Counted from the stretch's first letter, positions 15,739 to 23,818 are shown. The stretch: 36,995 bases of DNA from Lachnospiraceae bacterium UBA3282 (GCA_002361735.1 DETS01000120.1:25942-62936); one strand, 5' to 3'. Notes: generated from the letters alone by a model not told the origin. Translations and numbers: made by a program.

Positions 15739-15822
15739 CTGCTCTACGCCTTTCTGCCTAATACAGCGGCACGTTCCCCTTTATAAAGCCATTTGACGGA
15801 TAGGAACCCATCGAAATCCAAA

Positions 15823-16176
15823 CTATAATTCCCGCATAATCCGGGCTGACAGCTCCCTGATCTTGGAACCGTAGGACGCAGGATCCGTCAATTTCCCGTT
15901 CTCATACTGCTCGGAAAGGCAGTTGATCTGCGATATCTTTTCCTTAATGCTCGCAAATCTTGCCACCAGCTTTAACTTCTCCTCATAGCCAAGAAGCGTC
16001 TTATCACAGCGTTTCACGATATCATGCACCGCCTGTCTGCTGACGCCCTCCCGCTCCGCGATCTCTCCGAGAGAAAGATTCTCGTACACTACACTCTCGT
16101 AAATTTCCTGCTGGTGCTTCGTCAGGAGTTCTCCATAGAAATCATATAATAATCCCTGTTCTACGATCTTTTCCAT
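15823..16176 (-). CDS. ylxM: YlxM/p13 helix-turn-helix SRP-associated protein
   Basis: A 117-residue protein of the UPF0122 family. The sigma-factor region-4-like helix-turn-helix is clear at about 17-60: LLTKHQQEIYESVVYENLSL, GEIAEREGVSRQAVHDIVKR. Members are almost always encoded right before ffh, and the streptococcal protein has been reported to stimulate SRP GTPase. The start ATG has a poor Shine-Dalgarno (GGATGG), but it is preceded by a near-perfect sigma-A promoter. It is the first gene of the ylxM-ffh-rpsP-khpA operon here; elsewhere ftsY often precedes it. Confidence 0.93.
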   Translation of the reverse strand: MEKIVEQGLLYDFYGELLTKHQQEIYESVVYENLSLGEIAEREGVSRQAVHDIVKRCDKTLLGYEEKLKLVARFASIKEKISQINCLSEQYENGKLTDPASYGSKIRELSARIMREL

Positions 16177-16213
16177 TGTTAACCATCCATATCAGAGAAT
16201 AGCCGACTGTTGC

Positions 16214-16242
16214 ATTGTACTATACCCAAAGGAGTGTGTCAA
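16214..16242 (-). promoter_or_regulatory. Strong sigma-A promoter of the ylxM-ffh operon
   Basis: On the minus strand: perfect -35 TTGACA (16242-16237), 17-bp spacer, -10 TACAAT (16219-16214), 38 bases before the ylxM ATG. It is back to back with the promoter of the ABC-2 exporter; the two -35 boxes form an inverted repeat. Confidence 0.88.
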
Positions 16243-16252
16243 GGTTTTTTTC

Positions 16253-16282
16253 TTGACAGCCTTCAAAAGTGTGGGGTAGAAT
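16253..16282 (+). promoter_or_regulatory. Sigma-A promoter of the ABC-2 exporter operon
   Basis: Perfect -35 TTGACA (16253-16258), 18-bp spacer, -10 TAGAAT (16277-16282), 27 bases before the TTG start codon. The -35 boxes of this and the divergent ylxM promoter are only ten bases apart. Confidence 0.82.
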
Positions 16283-16309
16283 TTTTTATCGGGAAGGGAG
16301 GGATCGATT

Positions 16310-17149
16310 TTGATCGAATTTCAAGATATCCGCAAAAGTTATCGGGTTTCCAAACGAGAATCGGGGCTCGGCAATGCGGTAAAATCATTTTTCAAAAGAG
16401 ACTACACCATGATCGAGGCCATAAAGGACATCAGCTTTTCCATAGGTGACGGTGAGATGGTCGGCTACATCGGTCCAAACGGCGCCGGAAAAAGCACCAC
16501 CATTAAGATTTTGAGCGGCATCCTGATGCCGGATAGCGGCACCTGTGTCGTAAACGGTCAGGTTCCATGGAAGGACAGAAAGGAATATGTCCGGCAGATC
16601 GGCGTCGTATTCGGGCAGCGCTCGCAGCTGTGGTGGGATATCCCCGTCATGGATTCGTTTGAACTGTTGCAGGCGATTTATACCATACCTGCCCCGAAAT
16701 ATCGCAGCAAACTGGACGAACTGACCGAGTTGTTGCATTTGGAAGAACTTCTGAAAACTCCCACAAGACAGTTATCTCTGGGACAACGGATGCGCTGCGA
16801 GCTTGCCGCGTCGCTGCTGCACGATCCCAAGCTTTTGTTTCTGGACGAGCCGACAATCGGACTCGATGCGGTGTCTAAAATCGCCGTACGGGACTTTATC
16901 AAAAAAATGAATGAGGAACATAAGACCACCGTCATCCTGACCACCCATGACATGCAGGACATCGAAGCCATCACTAACCGCGTGATCCTGATCGGCAGAG
17001 GGCAGAAACTGATGGACGGCACGCTTCATGATCTGCGGCTTGAGGCTGCGACTATGGAAGCGGATGCAGCCCTCGTGGACGGTGAAAGCGAGGAAACGGA
17101 TCTCGACCACATGATTGCCCATCTTTACGCAAAACTTAATATTATGTAA
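16310..17149 (+). CDS. ABC-2 exporter, ATP-binding protein
   Basis: Nucleotide-binding subunit of an exporter with the two following permeases. Walker A GPNGAGKST (55-63), Q-loop region VVFGQRSQLWWD (99-110), signature LSLGQR (155-160), Walker B LLFLDEPT (175-182) and the H-loop LTTHD. FGQRSQLWWDIPV is typical of the ATPases that pair with ABC2_membrane_6 (DUF990) permeases. A C-terminal extension of about 40 residues follows the core. The start is TTG: GGGAGGG lies seven bases before it and no ATG is near. Substrate unknown. It has its own strong promoter and no linked regulator. Confidence 0.93.
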   Translation: MIEFQDIRKSYRVSKRESGLGNAVKSFFKRDYTMIEAIKDISFSIGDGEMVGYIGPNGAGKSTTIKILSGILMPDSGTCVVNGQVPWKDRKEYVRQIGVVFGQRSQLWWDIPVMDSFELLQAIYTIPAPKYRSKLDELTELLHLEELLKTPTRQLSLGQRMRCELAASLLHDPKLLFLDEPTIGLDAVSKIAVRDFIKKMNEEHKTTVILTTHDMQDIEAITNRVILIGRGQKLMDGTLHDLRLEAATMEADAALVDGESEETDLDHMIAHLYAKLNIM

Positions 17150-17170
17150 ACTTGGAGGGCTGATTGAAAA

Positions 17171-17977
17171 ATGATAAAAAAATATTATTGCTTTTTTAAG
17201 CTTCGTTTCGCTACCGGGCTGCAATACCGCATGGCATCCGTCACCGCCTTGACCACACAGCTGCTCTGGGGACTTATGGAATGTCTGTTGTTCAAAGCTG
17301 TTGCCGAGGCTTCAGGCGGCGCTCTGCCGATGAACTATTCTTCCATCGTCACTTACATATGGCTGAAAGAATCCCTGTATGTCCTTTTTAATACCTGGGC
17401 GGCGGATAACGACCTCTTTGCCATGATAACGAATGGGGATATCGCCTACGAACTGTGCCGCCCCCTGTCCATCTATTCGATGTGGTTTTCCCGTATGACG
17501 GGTGCAAGGCTCTCCGAAGCGCTCCTGCGCTGCATTCCCGTATTAGTATGCTCGTTCCTGATGCCGAAAACCTATCGCATGACCCTGCCGGTAAGCGGCG
17601 CCGCTTTTTTGTTCTTTCTGTTGACTCTGCTTTTGGCGCTGGGAATTACGATTTCCTTTTGTATGCTGGTTTATATGCTCTGCCTTTTTACGGTCTCGCC
17701 ACAGGGCTGGCGGATGGTATTGACAGGAGCGGTCGAGTTTCTGTCGGGAAATATCATACCGCTGCCGTTTTTTCCGAAAAAATATCTGTTCCTGGTGGAA
17801 CTGTCACCCTTTGCCTATATGCAGAACGTTCCGTATCGGATCTACAGCGGCGATCTGTCCGGCGCCGCCATGTATCCGTATATCGGGAAACAGATCTTTT
17901 GGCTGGCAGCTTTAGTGACAGCGGGAATCGTTGTCTGGAAACGGGCGGCACAGCGCGTTGTCGTGCAGGGCGGCTGA
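17171..17977 (+). CDS. ABC-2 exporter permease A (DUF990-like)
   Basis: A 268-residue integral membrane protein with about six hydrophobic segments. It opens MIKKYYCFFKLRFATGLQYR, the short basic lead-in usual for this permease family, and contains the cytoplasmic NGDIAYELCRPLSIYSMW stretch, which corresponds to the G-x-(L/D)-RPL segment of ABC2_membrane_6 permeases. GGAGG lies nine bases before the ATG. It follows the ATPase gene by 21 bases and is followed by a second, divergent permease of the same family, so the transporter is probably an ATPase dimer with a permease heterodimer. Confidence 0.85.
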   Translation: MIKKYYCFFKLRFATGLQYRMASVTALTTQLLWGLMECLLFKAVAEASGGALPMNYSSIVTYIWLKESLYVLFNTWAADNDLFAMITNGDIAYELCRPLSIYSMWFSRMTGARLSEALLRCIPVLVCSFLMPKTYRMTLPVSGAAFLFFLLTLLLALGITISFCMLVYMLCLFTVSPQGWRMVLTGAVEFLSGNIIPLPFFPKKYLFLVELSPFAYMQNVPYRIYSGDLSGAAMYPYIGKQIFWLAALVTAGIVVWKRAAQRVVVQGG

Positions 17978-17989
17978 CAAATGAAAAGC

Positions 17990-18006
17990 CCCAATTTACA
18001 ATTGGG
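17990..18006 (+). other. Intercistronic hairpin between the two permease genes
   Basis: CCCAATT and AATTGGG pair perfectly around a three-base loop, 13 bases after the stop of permease A. No T-run follows. It may stabilise the upstream message or tune the ratio of the two permeases. Confidence 0.5.
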
Positions 18007-18054
18007 AATTTGCGTCCGCAACAAACTCGATTATGTGCAGAAACGGAGAAACCT

Positions 18055-18864
18055 ATGAAAATAGAAAAATGGAAACTCAAAGAAACGATATCATTGTACT
18101 TAAAATATGCCTCAGTCTGTACGCAGAGCGTCATGGAATACAAGCTTTCCTTTGCGCTGATGCTCATTGCCCGCTTCTTGATCGCCTTCTGCGAGCTGAT
18201 TGCGATCCGCTTTCTGTTCTCCGGCTTTACGCAGCTTGGCGGCTACACCTACGGGGACGTCCTGCTTTGTTTTGCCATCATGCAGATGTCCTTTACCTTT
18301 GCGGAACTGTTTGGTAACGGTTTTAAGACCTTTTCGGGCATGGTGCGGCGCGGAGAATTTGACCGCATGATGCTCAGACCGCGCAGTCTGGTTTTTCAGG
18401 TGACCGCAAGCCACTTTGAAGTCGGGCGGACCGGTCCGCTGTTTACGGCAATCATCACGCTGGCGCTGGGAATCCGCCACAGCCGGCTCCACTGGAATCT
18501 GATGACGGTATGGACGTTTGCTGCCATGATCATAGGCGGAACTCTCCTGTTTATCGGTCTGTTCGTGCTAGAAGCAAGCTTCTGCTTCTTTTCCATTGAG
18601 GATACCTCGCTAATCAATGTGCTTACCTACGGCGCGAAATCGCACGGCAAGTACCCCATCGACATTTACGGGAAAGGCATCCTGCGCTTTTGCACTTATG
18701 TGATTCCCTATACTCTGATCCAGTACTATCCCTTACAGTTTTTGCTGGGAAAGACGGATCGATGGTATCTGGCGTTTTATCCGCTGGGGATCGTTGTATT
18801 TTTGGCTGTCTGCGGTTTTGTGTGGCGGTTTGGGGTGAGGCGATATAAGTCGTGTGGGTCGTAG
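18055..18864 (+). CDS. ABC-2 exporter permease B (DUF990-like)
   Basis: Second membrane subunit, 269 residues, about six hydrophobic segments. The cytoplasmic motif RRGEFDRMMLRPRSLVFQV is characteristic of the ABC2_membrane_6 family. The open frame extends 600 bases upstream through permease A in another phase, but ACGGAG lies seven bases before the ATG at 18055 and the protein from there has normal family length, so the extension is not coding. It is separated from permease A by 77 bases with a small hairpin, and is followed by a strong terminator that ends the operon. Confidence 0.87.
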   Translation: MKIEKWKLKETISLYLKYASVCTQSVMEYKLSFALMLIARFLIAFCELIAIRFLFSGFTQLGGYTYGDVLLCFAIMQMSFTFAELFGNGFKTFSGMVRRGEFDRMMLRPRSLVFQVTASHFEVGRTGPLFTAIITLALGIRHSRLHWNLMTVWTFAAMIIGGTLLFIGLFVLEASFCFFSIEDTSLINVLTYGAKSHGKYPIDIYGKGILRFCTYVIPYTLIQYYPLQFLLGKTDRWYLAFYPLGIVVFLAVCGFVWRFGVRRYKSCGS

Positions 18865-18874
18865 AGTGAAATGA

Positions 18875-18916
18875 CCGCCCTGCACGCATTAAAGCGTAAA
18901 GGGCGGTTTCTTTTTT
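18875..18916 (+). terminator. Intrinsic terminator of the ABC-2 exporter operon
   Basis: CCGCCCT (18875-18881) pairs with AGGGCGG (18900-18906), with GCAC/GCGT-type contacts possible in the loop, then a T-rich tail (18907-18916). It lies 11 bases after the permease B stop. Confidence 0.9.
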
Positions 18917-18937
18917 CTGGTACTCCATCCAAAACCA

Positions 18938-18946
18938 TGCTATAAT
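18938..18946 (+). promoter_or_regulatory. Extended -10 promoter of the secreted MBL gene
   Basis: TGC followed by a perfect TATAAT (18941-18946) forms an extended -10. No good -35 is present 17 bases upstream (TTCTGG region), as is common for extended -10 promoters. The leader to the ATG is about 100 bases and contains a palindrome. Confidence 0.6.
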
Positions 18947-19019
18947 AAGACCATCCCAAATAACAATCTCATATAGATTTCTCGCTGCCAAAACAGCGTT
19001 CACCGGGAAAACATTTATC

Positions 19020-19037
19020 TAATAACGCATGTTATTA
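19020..19037 (+). promoter_or_regulatory. Palindrome in the MBL leader, possible operator or hairpin
   Basis: TAATAACGCATGTTATTA: seven-base arms TAATAAC and GTTATTA around GCAT, ending two bases before the Shine-Dalgarno AAGGGGA. It could be a repressor site or a hairpin that hinders ribosome access. No regulator gene is linked. Confidence 0.4.
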
Positions 19038-19056
19038 AGAAAGGGGAATCTTACGC

Positions 19057-20295
19057 ATGAAAAGAATTTTTCAAAGACTACTGTATCTGACACTGGCGGC
19101 CGCCATTTTGTTTGGCGCGTCCCTACCTCTGCCCGTGGCTGCAAAGCCTGCAGATCCCGCACCCATGGAAGTGCATTTCCTGGACGTCGGTCAGGGGGAT
19201 TGCACGCTCGTCACCTGCGACGGGCACGCCATGCTCATCGACGCGGGGGACGACACCAAAGGCACGGCGATTCAGAATTATCTGAAAAAACAAAAGATCA
19301 AAAGCCTTGATTATCTCATTCTGACGCACCCGGACGCCGACCACATCGGCGGCGCCCCCGTTATCATCACCAAGTTTGAGATTACCAAAGTCTTTGTCTC
19401 CAACTTTGAAAAAGACAACAAGACCTATCGCAAGCTGATCCAGGCGCTGGATGACAAGAATCTCAAGGGAACCACTCCTGCGGTCGAATCCCGATACAAG
19501 CTCGGCACGGCGGAGTTTACCATCCTTGCCCCGAACGGCACCTATGATACACCGAACGATTCCTCCATCGCCCTGCTCCTAAAAAACGGCAAAAACAGCT
19601 TCCTGTTCACGGGAGATGCGGAAGCGACGGCGGAAATGGATATTCTCGCGAACGGCATCGACATCTCCGCCGACGTCTACAAGGTCGGACATCACGGAAG
19701 CCGTTCTTCCACCTCCAAAAAGTTCTTCAAGGCGGTGAATCCCGACTATGCCGTGATCAGCTGCGGCGAGGGCAATTCTTACGGGCATCCCCATGCCGAA
19801 ACCCTCAATACCCTGCGGACGAACGGCGTTGCGGTGTACCGCACGGACGAAGACGGCACCATCATTGCCACTGCGGATGGCAAGACTATTTCCTTCAACG
19901 TACCCGCTTCCGAGACCTGGAAGGCAGGGGAACCGACAGGAAGTTCCGCCAAAAACAACACCTCTGATAAACAGACGAAAAACAACATCCCGGCCACAGA
20001 GACAACCGCTCCTGCCCCGCAGCCTGAAAGCAGCGCGCCCGCACAATCTGAAAGCAGTACCCCTGTGCCCGCAGCCCCGCAGCCGCAGGAGAGCGCCCCG
20101 GCTGTAGCAGAACCGGCTCCGGAGCCCCCTGCTCCCGCCACAACGGAGCTCACCTATGTCTTAAATGTCAAGACGAAAAAGTTTCATAGGCCGACCTGTA
20201 ATTCCCTGCCCACCACCAACAGGCAGGACAGCTCGGAGAGCCGCGACAGCATCATTGCACAGGGCTATGTCCCCTGCAAACGCTGCAATCCATAA
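19057..20295 (+). CDS. Secreted ComEC-like metallo-beta-lactamase-fold protein with Ada-like zinc tail
   Basis: Exported hydrolase, 412 residues. Signal peptide: basic MKRIFQR, hydrophobic core 8-22, likely cleavage near residue 29 (PVAA-K). The MBL domain (35-275) resembles the hydrolase part of ComEC/Rec2: FLDVGQGDCT, metal motif THPDADHIGG (His91, Asp93, Asp95, His96), FTGDAE (184-189) and GHHGS (211-215). First motif residue pair is H-x-D rather than H-x-H, usual for this subfamily. A Pro/Ser/Ala/Gln linker (about 295-362) leads to a C-terminal Ada-type zinc domain (366-412): FHRPTC (Cys381), then SRDSIIAQGYVPCKRCNP (Cys407, Cys410). It has its own promoter and terminator, so it is a single-gene unit. 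Substrate unknown; extracellular nuclease or phosphodiesterase is one possibility. Confidence 0.88.
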   Translation: MKRIFQRLLYLTLAAAILFGASLPLPVAAKPADPAPMEVHFLDVGQGDCTLVTCDGHAMLIDAGDDTKGTAIQNYLKKQKIKSLDYLILTHPDADHIGGAPVIITKFEITKVFVSNFEKDNKTYRKLIQALDDKNLKGTTPAVESRYKLGTAEFTILAPNGTYDTPNDSSIALLLKNGKNSFLFTGDAEATAEMDILANGIDISADVYKVGHHGSRSSTSKKFFKAVNPDYAVISCGEGNSYGHPHAETLNTLRTNGVAVYRTDEDGTIIATADGKTISFNVPASETWKAGEPTGSSAKNNTSDKQTKNNIPATETTAPAPQPESSAPAQSESSTPVPAAPQPQESAPAVAEPAPEPPAPATTELTYVLNVKTKKFHRPTCNSLPTTNRQDSSESRDSIIAQGYVPCKRCNP

Positions 20296-20314
20296 CACCC
20301 GTTATAATAATTTC

Positions 20315-20349
20315 GCCCATGGGTCGTTATGACTGCCCATGGGCTTTTT
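20315..20349 (+). terminator. Intrinsic terminator of the MBL gene
   Basis: GCCCATGGG (20315-20323) pairs with CCCATGGGC (20336-20344), followed by TTTTT (20345-20349). Each arm is itself palindromic, so the two could also fold separately. It stands between convergent genes, nine bases before the end of the acetyltransferase gene. Confidence 0.88.
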
Positions 20350-20357
20350 CTTACTGC

Positions 20358-20855
20358 TCATACTTCGATATAATACGGGCAGATATCTTCAAAATGCCCG
20401 TCCTTCATGCGAAAACCGCCGGGAATCGTACCGAGCTGACGAAAGCCGACTCTCTCATACAGATGCCTTGCGTGTACGTTTGAGGCGACGACCGCATTAA
20501 ACTGCAGGATGCGAAAGCCCATTTCGCGTGCTTTCTCGATGCAGTCTTTTACGAGCATTTCTCCGATGTGCAGGCCCCTGCTTGCGGAGGCTACCGCATA
20601 GCTGGCGTTCGCGATATGCCCGCATCTGCCGATATTGTTCGGATGCAGGATATAAAGCCCCAGGATGTTTCCCGTCTCCCGCTCATTCGCCACGCCGCAG
20701 AAACTCTGCTCCGCAAAAAAGGCACGCCCCGACTGCTGCGTCAAAAACTCCTCCTGCGGAAAGGCAACGCCCTCCTCCACGACCTCGTTCCAGACTGCGA
20801 TCATGCCGCAGACGTCGTTCTCCTCATAGGCTCTTACGATTACTTCCGCATTCAT
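20358..20855 (-). CDS. GNAT-family N-acetyltransferase
   Basis: A 165-residue acetyl-CoA-dependent transferase. Motif A is visible as SYAVASASRGLHIGEMLVKDCI, with the pyrophosphate-binding RGLHIG at 93-98 (R-x-x-x-x-G/A type). Motif B follows as LQFNAVVASNVHARHLYERVGFRQLG. The opening VIVRAYEENDVCGMIAVWNEVVEEG fits the acceptor-binding N-terminus. The acceptor cannot be told from sequence; relatives act on amino acids, amines or protein N-termini. AGAGGG precedes the ATG. Upstream lies a 169-base gap filled by a multi-hairpin element, and a 39-codon frame from that element overlaps the first codons here. Confidence 0.85.
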   Translation of the reverse strand: MNAEVIVRAYEENDVCGMIAVWNEVVEEGVAFPQEEFLTQQSGRAFFAEQSFCGVANERETGNILGLYILHPNNIGRCGHIANASYAVASASRGLHIGEMLVKDCIEKAREMGFRILQFNAVVASNVHARHLYERVGFRQLGTIPGGFRMKDGHFEDICPYYIEV

Positions 20856-20870
20856 TTGTTTTCCCTCTTT

Positions 20871-21000
20871 GGCTCAGACTCGCAAACCCGCAAGCCCGCA
20901 GTGCGCACTCGAAAAACCTGCGGTTTTCCTCGTTCACGGACATTCGTCCCGAGTTCGCAAAGCGAATCTCGCGCAGTTAATGCCATCGGCATTTACTGCA
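20871..21000 (-). repeat. Multi-hairpin intergenic element with embedded 39-codon frame
   Basis: About 130 bases between the FtsX-type permease gene and the acetyltransferase gene are packed with inverted repeats: AAAACC-TGC-GGTTTT (20913-20927), GGAC/GTCC (20939-20949), CGAG-TTCGC/GCGAA-CTCG (20950-20971, one bulge), and GCAGTTAATGCC/GGCATTTACTGC (20973-20999, one mismatch), plus GTGCGCAC. On the minus strand an open frame of 39 codons starts at ATG 20943 (MSVNEENRRFFECALRACGF...) and stops at 20824, overlapping the acetyltransferase start in another phase; its Shine-Dalgarno is poor. The structure looks like a dispersed repeat or a structured RNA rather than a simple spacer. Whether other copies exist cannot be seen here. 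Confidence 0.5.
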
Positions 21001-21024
21001 ACTGCATCATTGCTTTCGTGGACC

Positions 21025-23082
21025 TTACATCATCGTATCATCCCGCAGTACCTCCGTCAAGTTGAGGTTCCTTACCTTGCACCAGCCCAGATAGTACGAA
21101 AAACCGACTGCTGCCCAGACCACCAGGATAAAAACGGCGATCGGACGAAGCGGCGCTTCCGCCATATATTCCGCCGGGTCCATAAAGCTTGCCTTCAGCA
21201 TGGCTCCCACGGCAAGCACAGCGATGGGCAGCGTTAAAAGGAGCGGACGAACCGCGATCACAAAAGCTTCGATCAAAAACATCTTCCTGATTTCCTGCGG
21301 TTTCATGCCCACAGAGAGATATCTGGCGATTTCCCGCCTTCTTTGCCGCACAAACCCCAGCGTATTTGTAAACATGTTGCTGACACCGATTACGGCAAGC
21401 AGTACACAAAAGCCTCCAAAAATCGTCATCATGCCCCGTATTTCCTTGTCATTCTCCTCATAGGCGCTGATGCGGTCCTCGCTCTCGATTCTGTATTTTC
21501 CCGCTGTGAGTTCGGCAATCTCCCGCTGCAAATCGGCAAGCTCGGAAGCTGTCACGCCCTCCCTGCAAAGCACACGGATATAGCTGTCTTCCTCTGCCCC
21601 TGTGATTCTGCCTTTGTTCTCCTCCCACAGGCTAAGCGGCATAACGTGTACCACTTCATAGTAATCCAGCGTTGCGTATTCTTCCCGCAAGCGTGGTTTC
21701 TCCTGCGTGTAAGCCACAACAGGCAGTTCCACAGCCGCATCCGTTGTCCCGCCCCTTCCATTTCCGCCATCCTCTGCCCCAACAGTTTCCGTTCCTGTAT
21801 TTTCCGTTTTGACCGATCCATGAAGTACAGTCTTCCCACTCTCTTTCAAATAGGGCATATACTGCGGATGTCTGAAATCGGGGTTCGTCACATCGCGGAT
21901 TTGGTTGAGGATCACGGTCCCGTCTAAGCGCGGCACGGCACCGATCTGCTCACAATACCGCATAAAACTTTCATCATCCAGTATGACAAGCGGCGCATTG
22001 ACCAAAAACGCCTCCCCTTCCCGCGTCACATCCTTTTCCGATGCGTGCGAAAATCCGCCGTTTGCCTTCATTTCCTCACTCAATTCCTCCTCGGAAAGCC
22101 TGCATTTTGCCGCCGCCTTTTGATAGACGACCACATCCTCCGCCCCGGGAAGCGCCCGAATCTGTTCCACTTCCCCGAAATTTCCGATTTTCTCATCCTT
22201 CACTGTGACCATAACATCCCACGCATCCTGATACTTTTCAAAATAAGTCTCCCTCGTGCTGATCGCTGACAGGGAAAAGAAGCACTGCATGAGCGTAAAG
22301 GCCATAAAGGAAAAAAACAGGGACAGCGAGGCCATTCTAAGGGTCTTTCTCTGTGCTTTTAAAGCATTTCCCGCCAGCTCACCTTCCACGCCGAACAAAA
22401 GCGCCAGCATACGGGAATGCTTCCTTCTCTTAAGCTGCCCGTCACCCGCATTTTTAATGGCCTCAAGCGGTGTCATCCTGCTCAGTTTCCAAGCGGGAAG
22501 CCATACGGATATTCCAGCAGTAACACCCGTTATTGAAATAGTCACTGCCAAAATCAGGGGATGGTAACCAAATACTGCCTCCCGTCTGTTCTCGATTCCC
22601 GCCATAGATACATTCGTCCATTCCGTGATTCCCATCGCACCCACGATACCAAGAAGAGTTCCCGCTAAAATCGGCAGCGCGCACCAAAGAGCCGCCTCCT
22701 GAAACAGACAGGTCCGAATCTGCTTCGGTGTGGCGCCGATACTGGAAAAAACGCCGAACTGATGGAGCCTCGCATTCATGGAAACCGCAAAGACATTGTG
22801 TATGATGATCACAAGCGAAACGCAAGCCAGTCCCGTGATCAATAAAAACAGCGGAAATACCAGCCTTGGCGCCGTATCGTTCGCATCGCGCGCCAGATAC
22901 ATCGCCTGCAGCGCATAGGTATCTCCCTCCGCCGTCAGTCTTTCCACCTCATACTTCCACATATTGTAGAATTCTGTAATAAGCAGGGACAATAACAGTG
23001 CCGAGGCAAAGGCTGCCATCATCACGGAAATAGCGGATGTGCGGTTATTTTTCAGATACCCTTTCGTATATTCCTTCCACAT
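21025..23082 (-). CDS. FtsX-type ABC transporter permease (MacB/BceB-like)
   Basis: Membrane subunit working with the ATPase encoded just upstream. TM1 (about 15-36), a 35-residue loop, TM2-4 (about 74-100, 134-152, 174-197), cytoplasmic linker, TM5 (251-272), a large external domain of about 270 residues (280-550), and three final TM segments. Both FtsX half-domains carry the coupling pattern: FGVFSSIGATPKQIRTCLFQEA and IARYLSVGMKPQEIRKMFLIEA. This is the layout of exporters involved in antimicrobial peptide resistance or lipoprotein/peptide release. The longest frame begins at a GTG overlapping the ATPase stop, but AGGGGG lies eight bases before ATG 23082, so 685 residues are annotated. It is the last gene of the regulator-kinase-ATPase-permease set. 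Confidence 0.9.
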   Translation of the reverse strand: MWKEYTKGYLKNNRTSAISVMMAAFASALLLSLLITEFYNMWKYEVERLTAEGDTYALQAMYLARDANDTAPRLVFPLFLLITGLACVSLVIIIHNVFAVSMNARLHQFGVFSSIGATPKQIRTCLFQEAALWCALPILAGTLLGIVGAMGITEWTNVSMAGIENRREAVFGYHPLILAVTISITGVTAGISVWLPAWKLSRMTPLEAIKNAGDGQLKRRKHSRMLALLFGVEGELAGNALKAQRKTLRMASLSLFFSFMAFTLMQCFFSLSAISTRETYFEKYQDAWDVMVTVKDEKIGNFGEVEQIRALPGAEDVVVYQKAAAKCRLSEEELSEEMKANGGFSHASEKDVTREGEAFLVNAPLVILDDESFMRYCEQIGAVPRLDGTVILNQIRDVTNPDFRHPQYMPYLKESGKTVLHGSVKTENTGTETVGAEDGGNGRGGTTDAAVELPVVAYTQEKPRLREEYATLDYYEVVHVMPLSLWEENKGRITGAEEDSYIRVLCREGVTASELADLQREIAELTAGKYRIESEDRISAYEENDKEIRGMMTIFGGFCVLLAVIGVSNMFTNTLGFVRQRRREIARYLSVGMKPQEIRKMFLIEAFVIAVRPLLLTLPIAVLAVGAMLKASFMDPAEYMAEAPLRPIAVFILVVWAAVGFSYYLGWCKVRNLNLTEVLRDDTMM

Positions 23083-23087
23083 CGCCG

Positions 23088-23768
23088 TCACCCCCTTTTC
23101 TCATCGCCGACGATGCGGCCGTCCTCAATGGTGATGATCCGATCCGCCTCCAAAGCCACCTTTTCGTCATGGGTAATGAGCAGGATGGTCTGCTCCAGAT
23201 TGCGGTTGGAGAGTTTGAGCATATCCATGATCTCGCGGGAATTTTTCCGATCCAGATTTCCCGTGGGTTCGTCCGCCAAAAGCAGCGCCGGGCGGTAAAT
23301 CAGAGAACGGGCAATCGCCACCCTCTGCTGCTGTCCCCCCGAGAGCTGATGCGGCAGGGCCTCCAGCCTTTCGGAAATGCCAAGCGCACTGACGATTTTG
23401 TCAAAATACGCCTGTTCCGGCTTCTTTTTATCCAGCGCCAGCGGCATTAAAATGTTCTTTCGCACTGTCAGCGTGGGAATCAGATTATAAAACTGATATA
23501 CCAAGCCCACCTTTCTTCTGCGAAAGACCGCCGCCTGCGTCCGGCTCAATGTGGACAGATCCGTACCGTCGATGATGACCCTGCCGCCCGTAGGCTTGTC
23601 TACGCTGCCCAAAATATGCAGCAGAGTCGATTTCCCGGATCCGGAAGCCCCGATGATCGCCACAAATTCTCCCCGCTCCACGCCTAAATCGATTCCTTGA
23701 AGCGCCGCCACCTGATTTTCACCGGAGCCGTATACTTTGCTGACTCCTTCACATGTCAAAATATTCAT
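23088..23768 (-). CDS. ABC transporter ATP-binding protein (LolD/MacB/BceA type)
   Basis: ATPase partner of the FtsX-type permease. Walker A GASGSGKST (40-48), Q-loop LVYQFYNLIPTLTV (89-102), signature LSGGQQQR (142-149), Walker B with LLLADEPTGNLD (162-173), and LLITHD. The DEPTGNLD form and 226-residue length are typical of MacB/LolD/BceA ATPases. The reading frame continues 129 bases upstream without resemblance to the family; GGAGG stands nine bases before ATG 23768, so that start is used. Its stop lies five bases before the permease start. It follows the kinase gene by 50 bases. Confidence 0.95.
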   Translation of the reverse strand: MNILTCEGVSKVYGSGENQVAALQGIDLGVERGEFVAIIGASGSGKSTLLHILGSVDKPTGGRVIIDGTDLSTLSRTQAAVFRRRKVGLVYQFYNLIPTLTVRKNILMPLALDKKKPEQAYFDKIVSALGISERLEALPHQLSGGQQQRVAIARSLIYRPALLLADEPTGNLDRKNSREIMDMLKLSNRNLEQTILLITHDEKVALEADRIITIEDGRIVGDEKRG

Positions 23769-23818
23769 CGTCTGTTTCCTCCTTTTCTTTTTCCAGCATA
23801 ACAGACGAAAATGACAAC

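Noticed and set aside
17455..18054. Long upstream extension of the permease B frame (would give 469 residues)
   Set aside because: It overlaps permease A in another phase, resembles no permease sequence, and a Shine-Dalgarno points to ATG 18055.
20869..21237. 122-residue plus-strand frame across the hairpin element
   Set aside because: It runs into the permease gene on the opposite strand with no ribosome site; openness follows from the base composition of the element.
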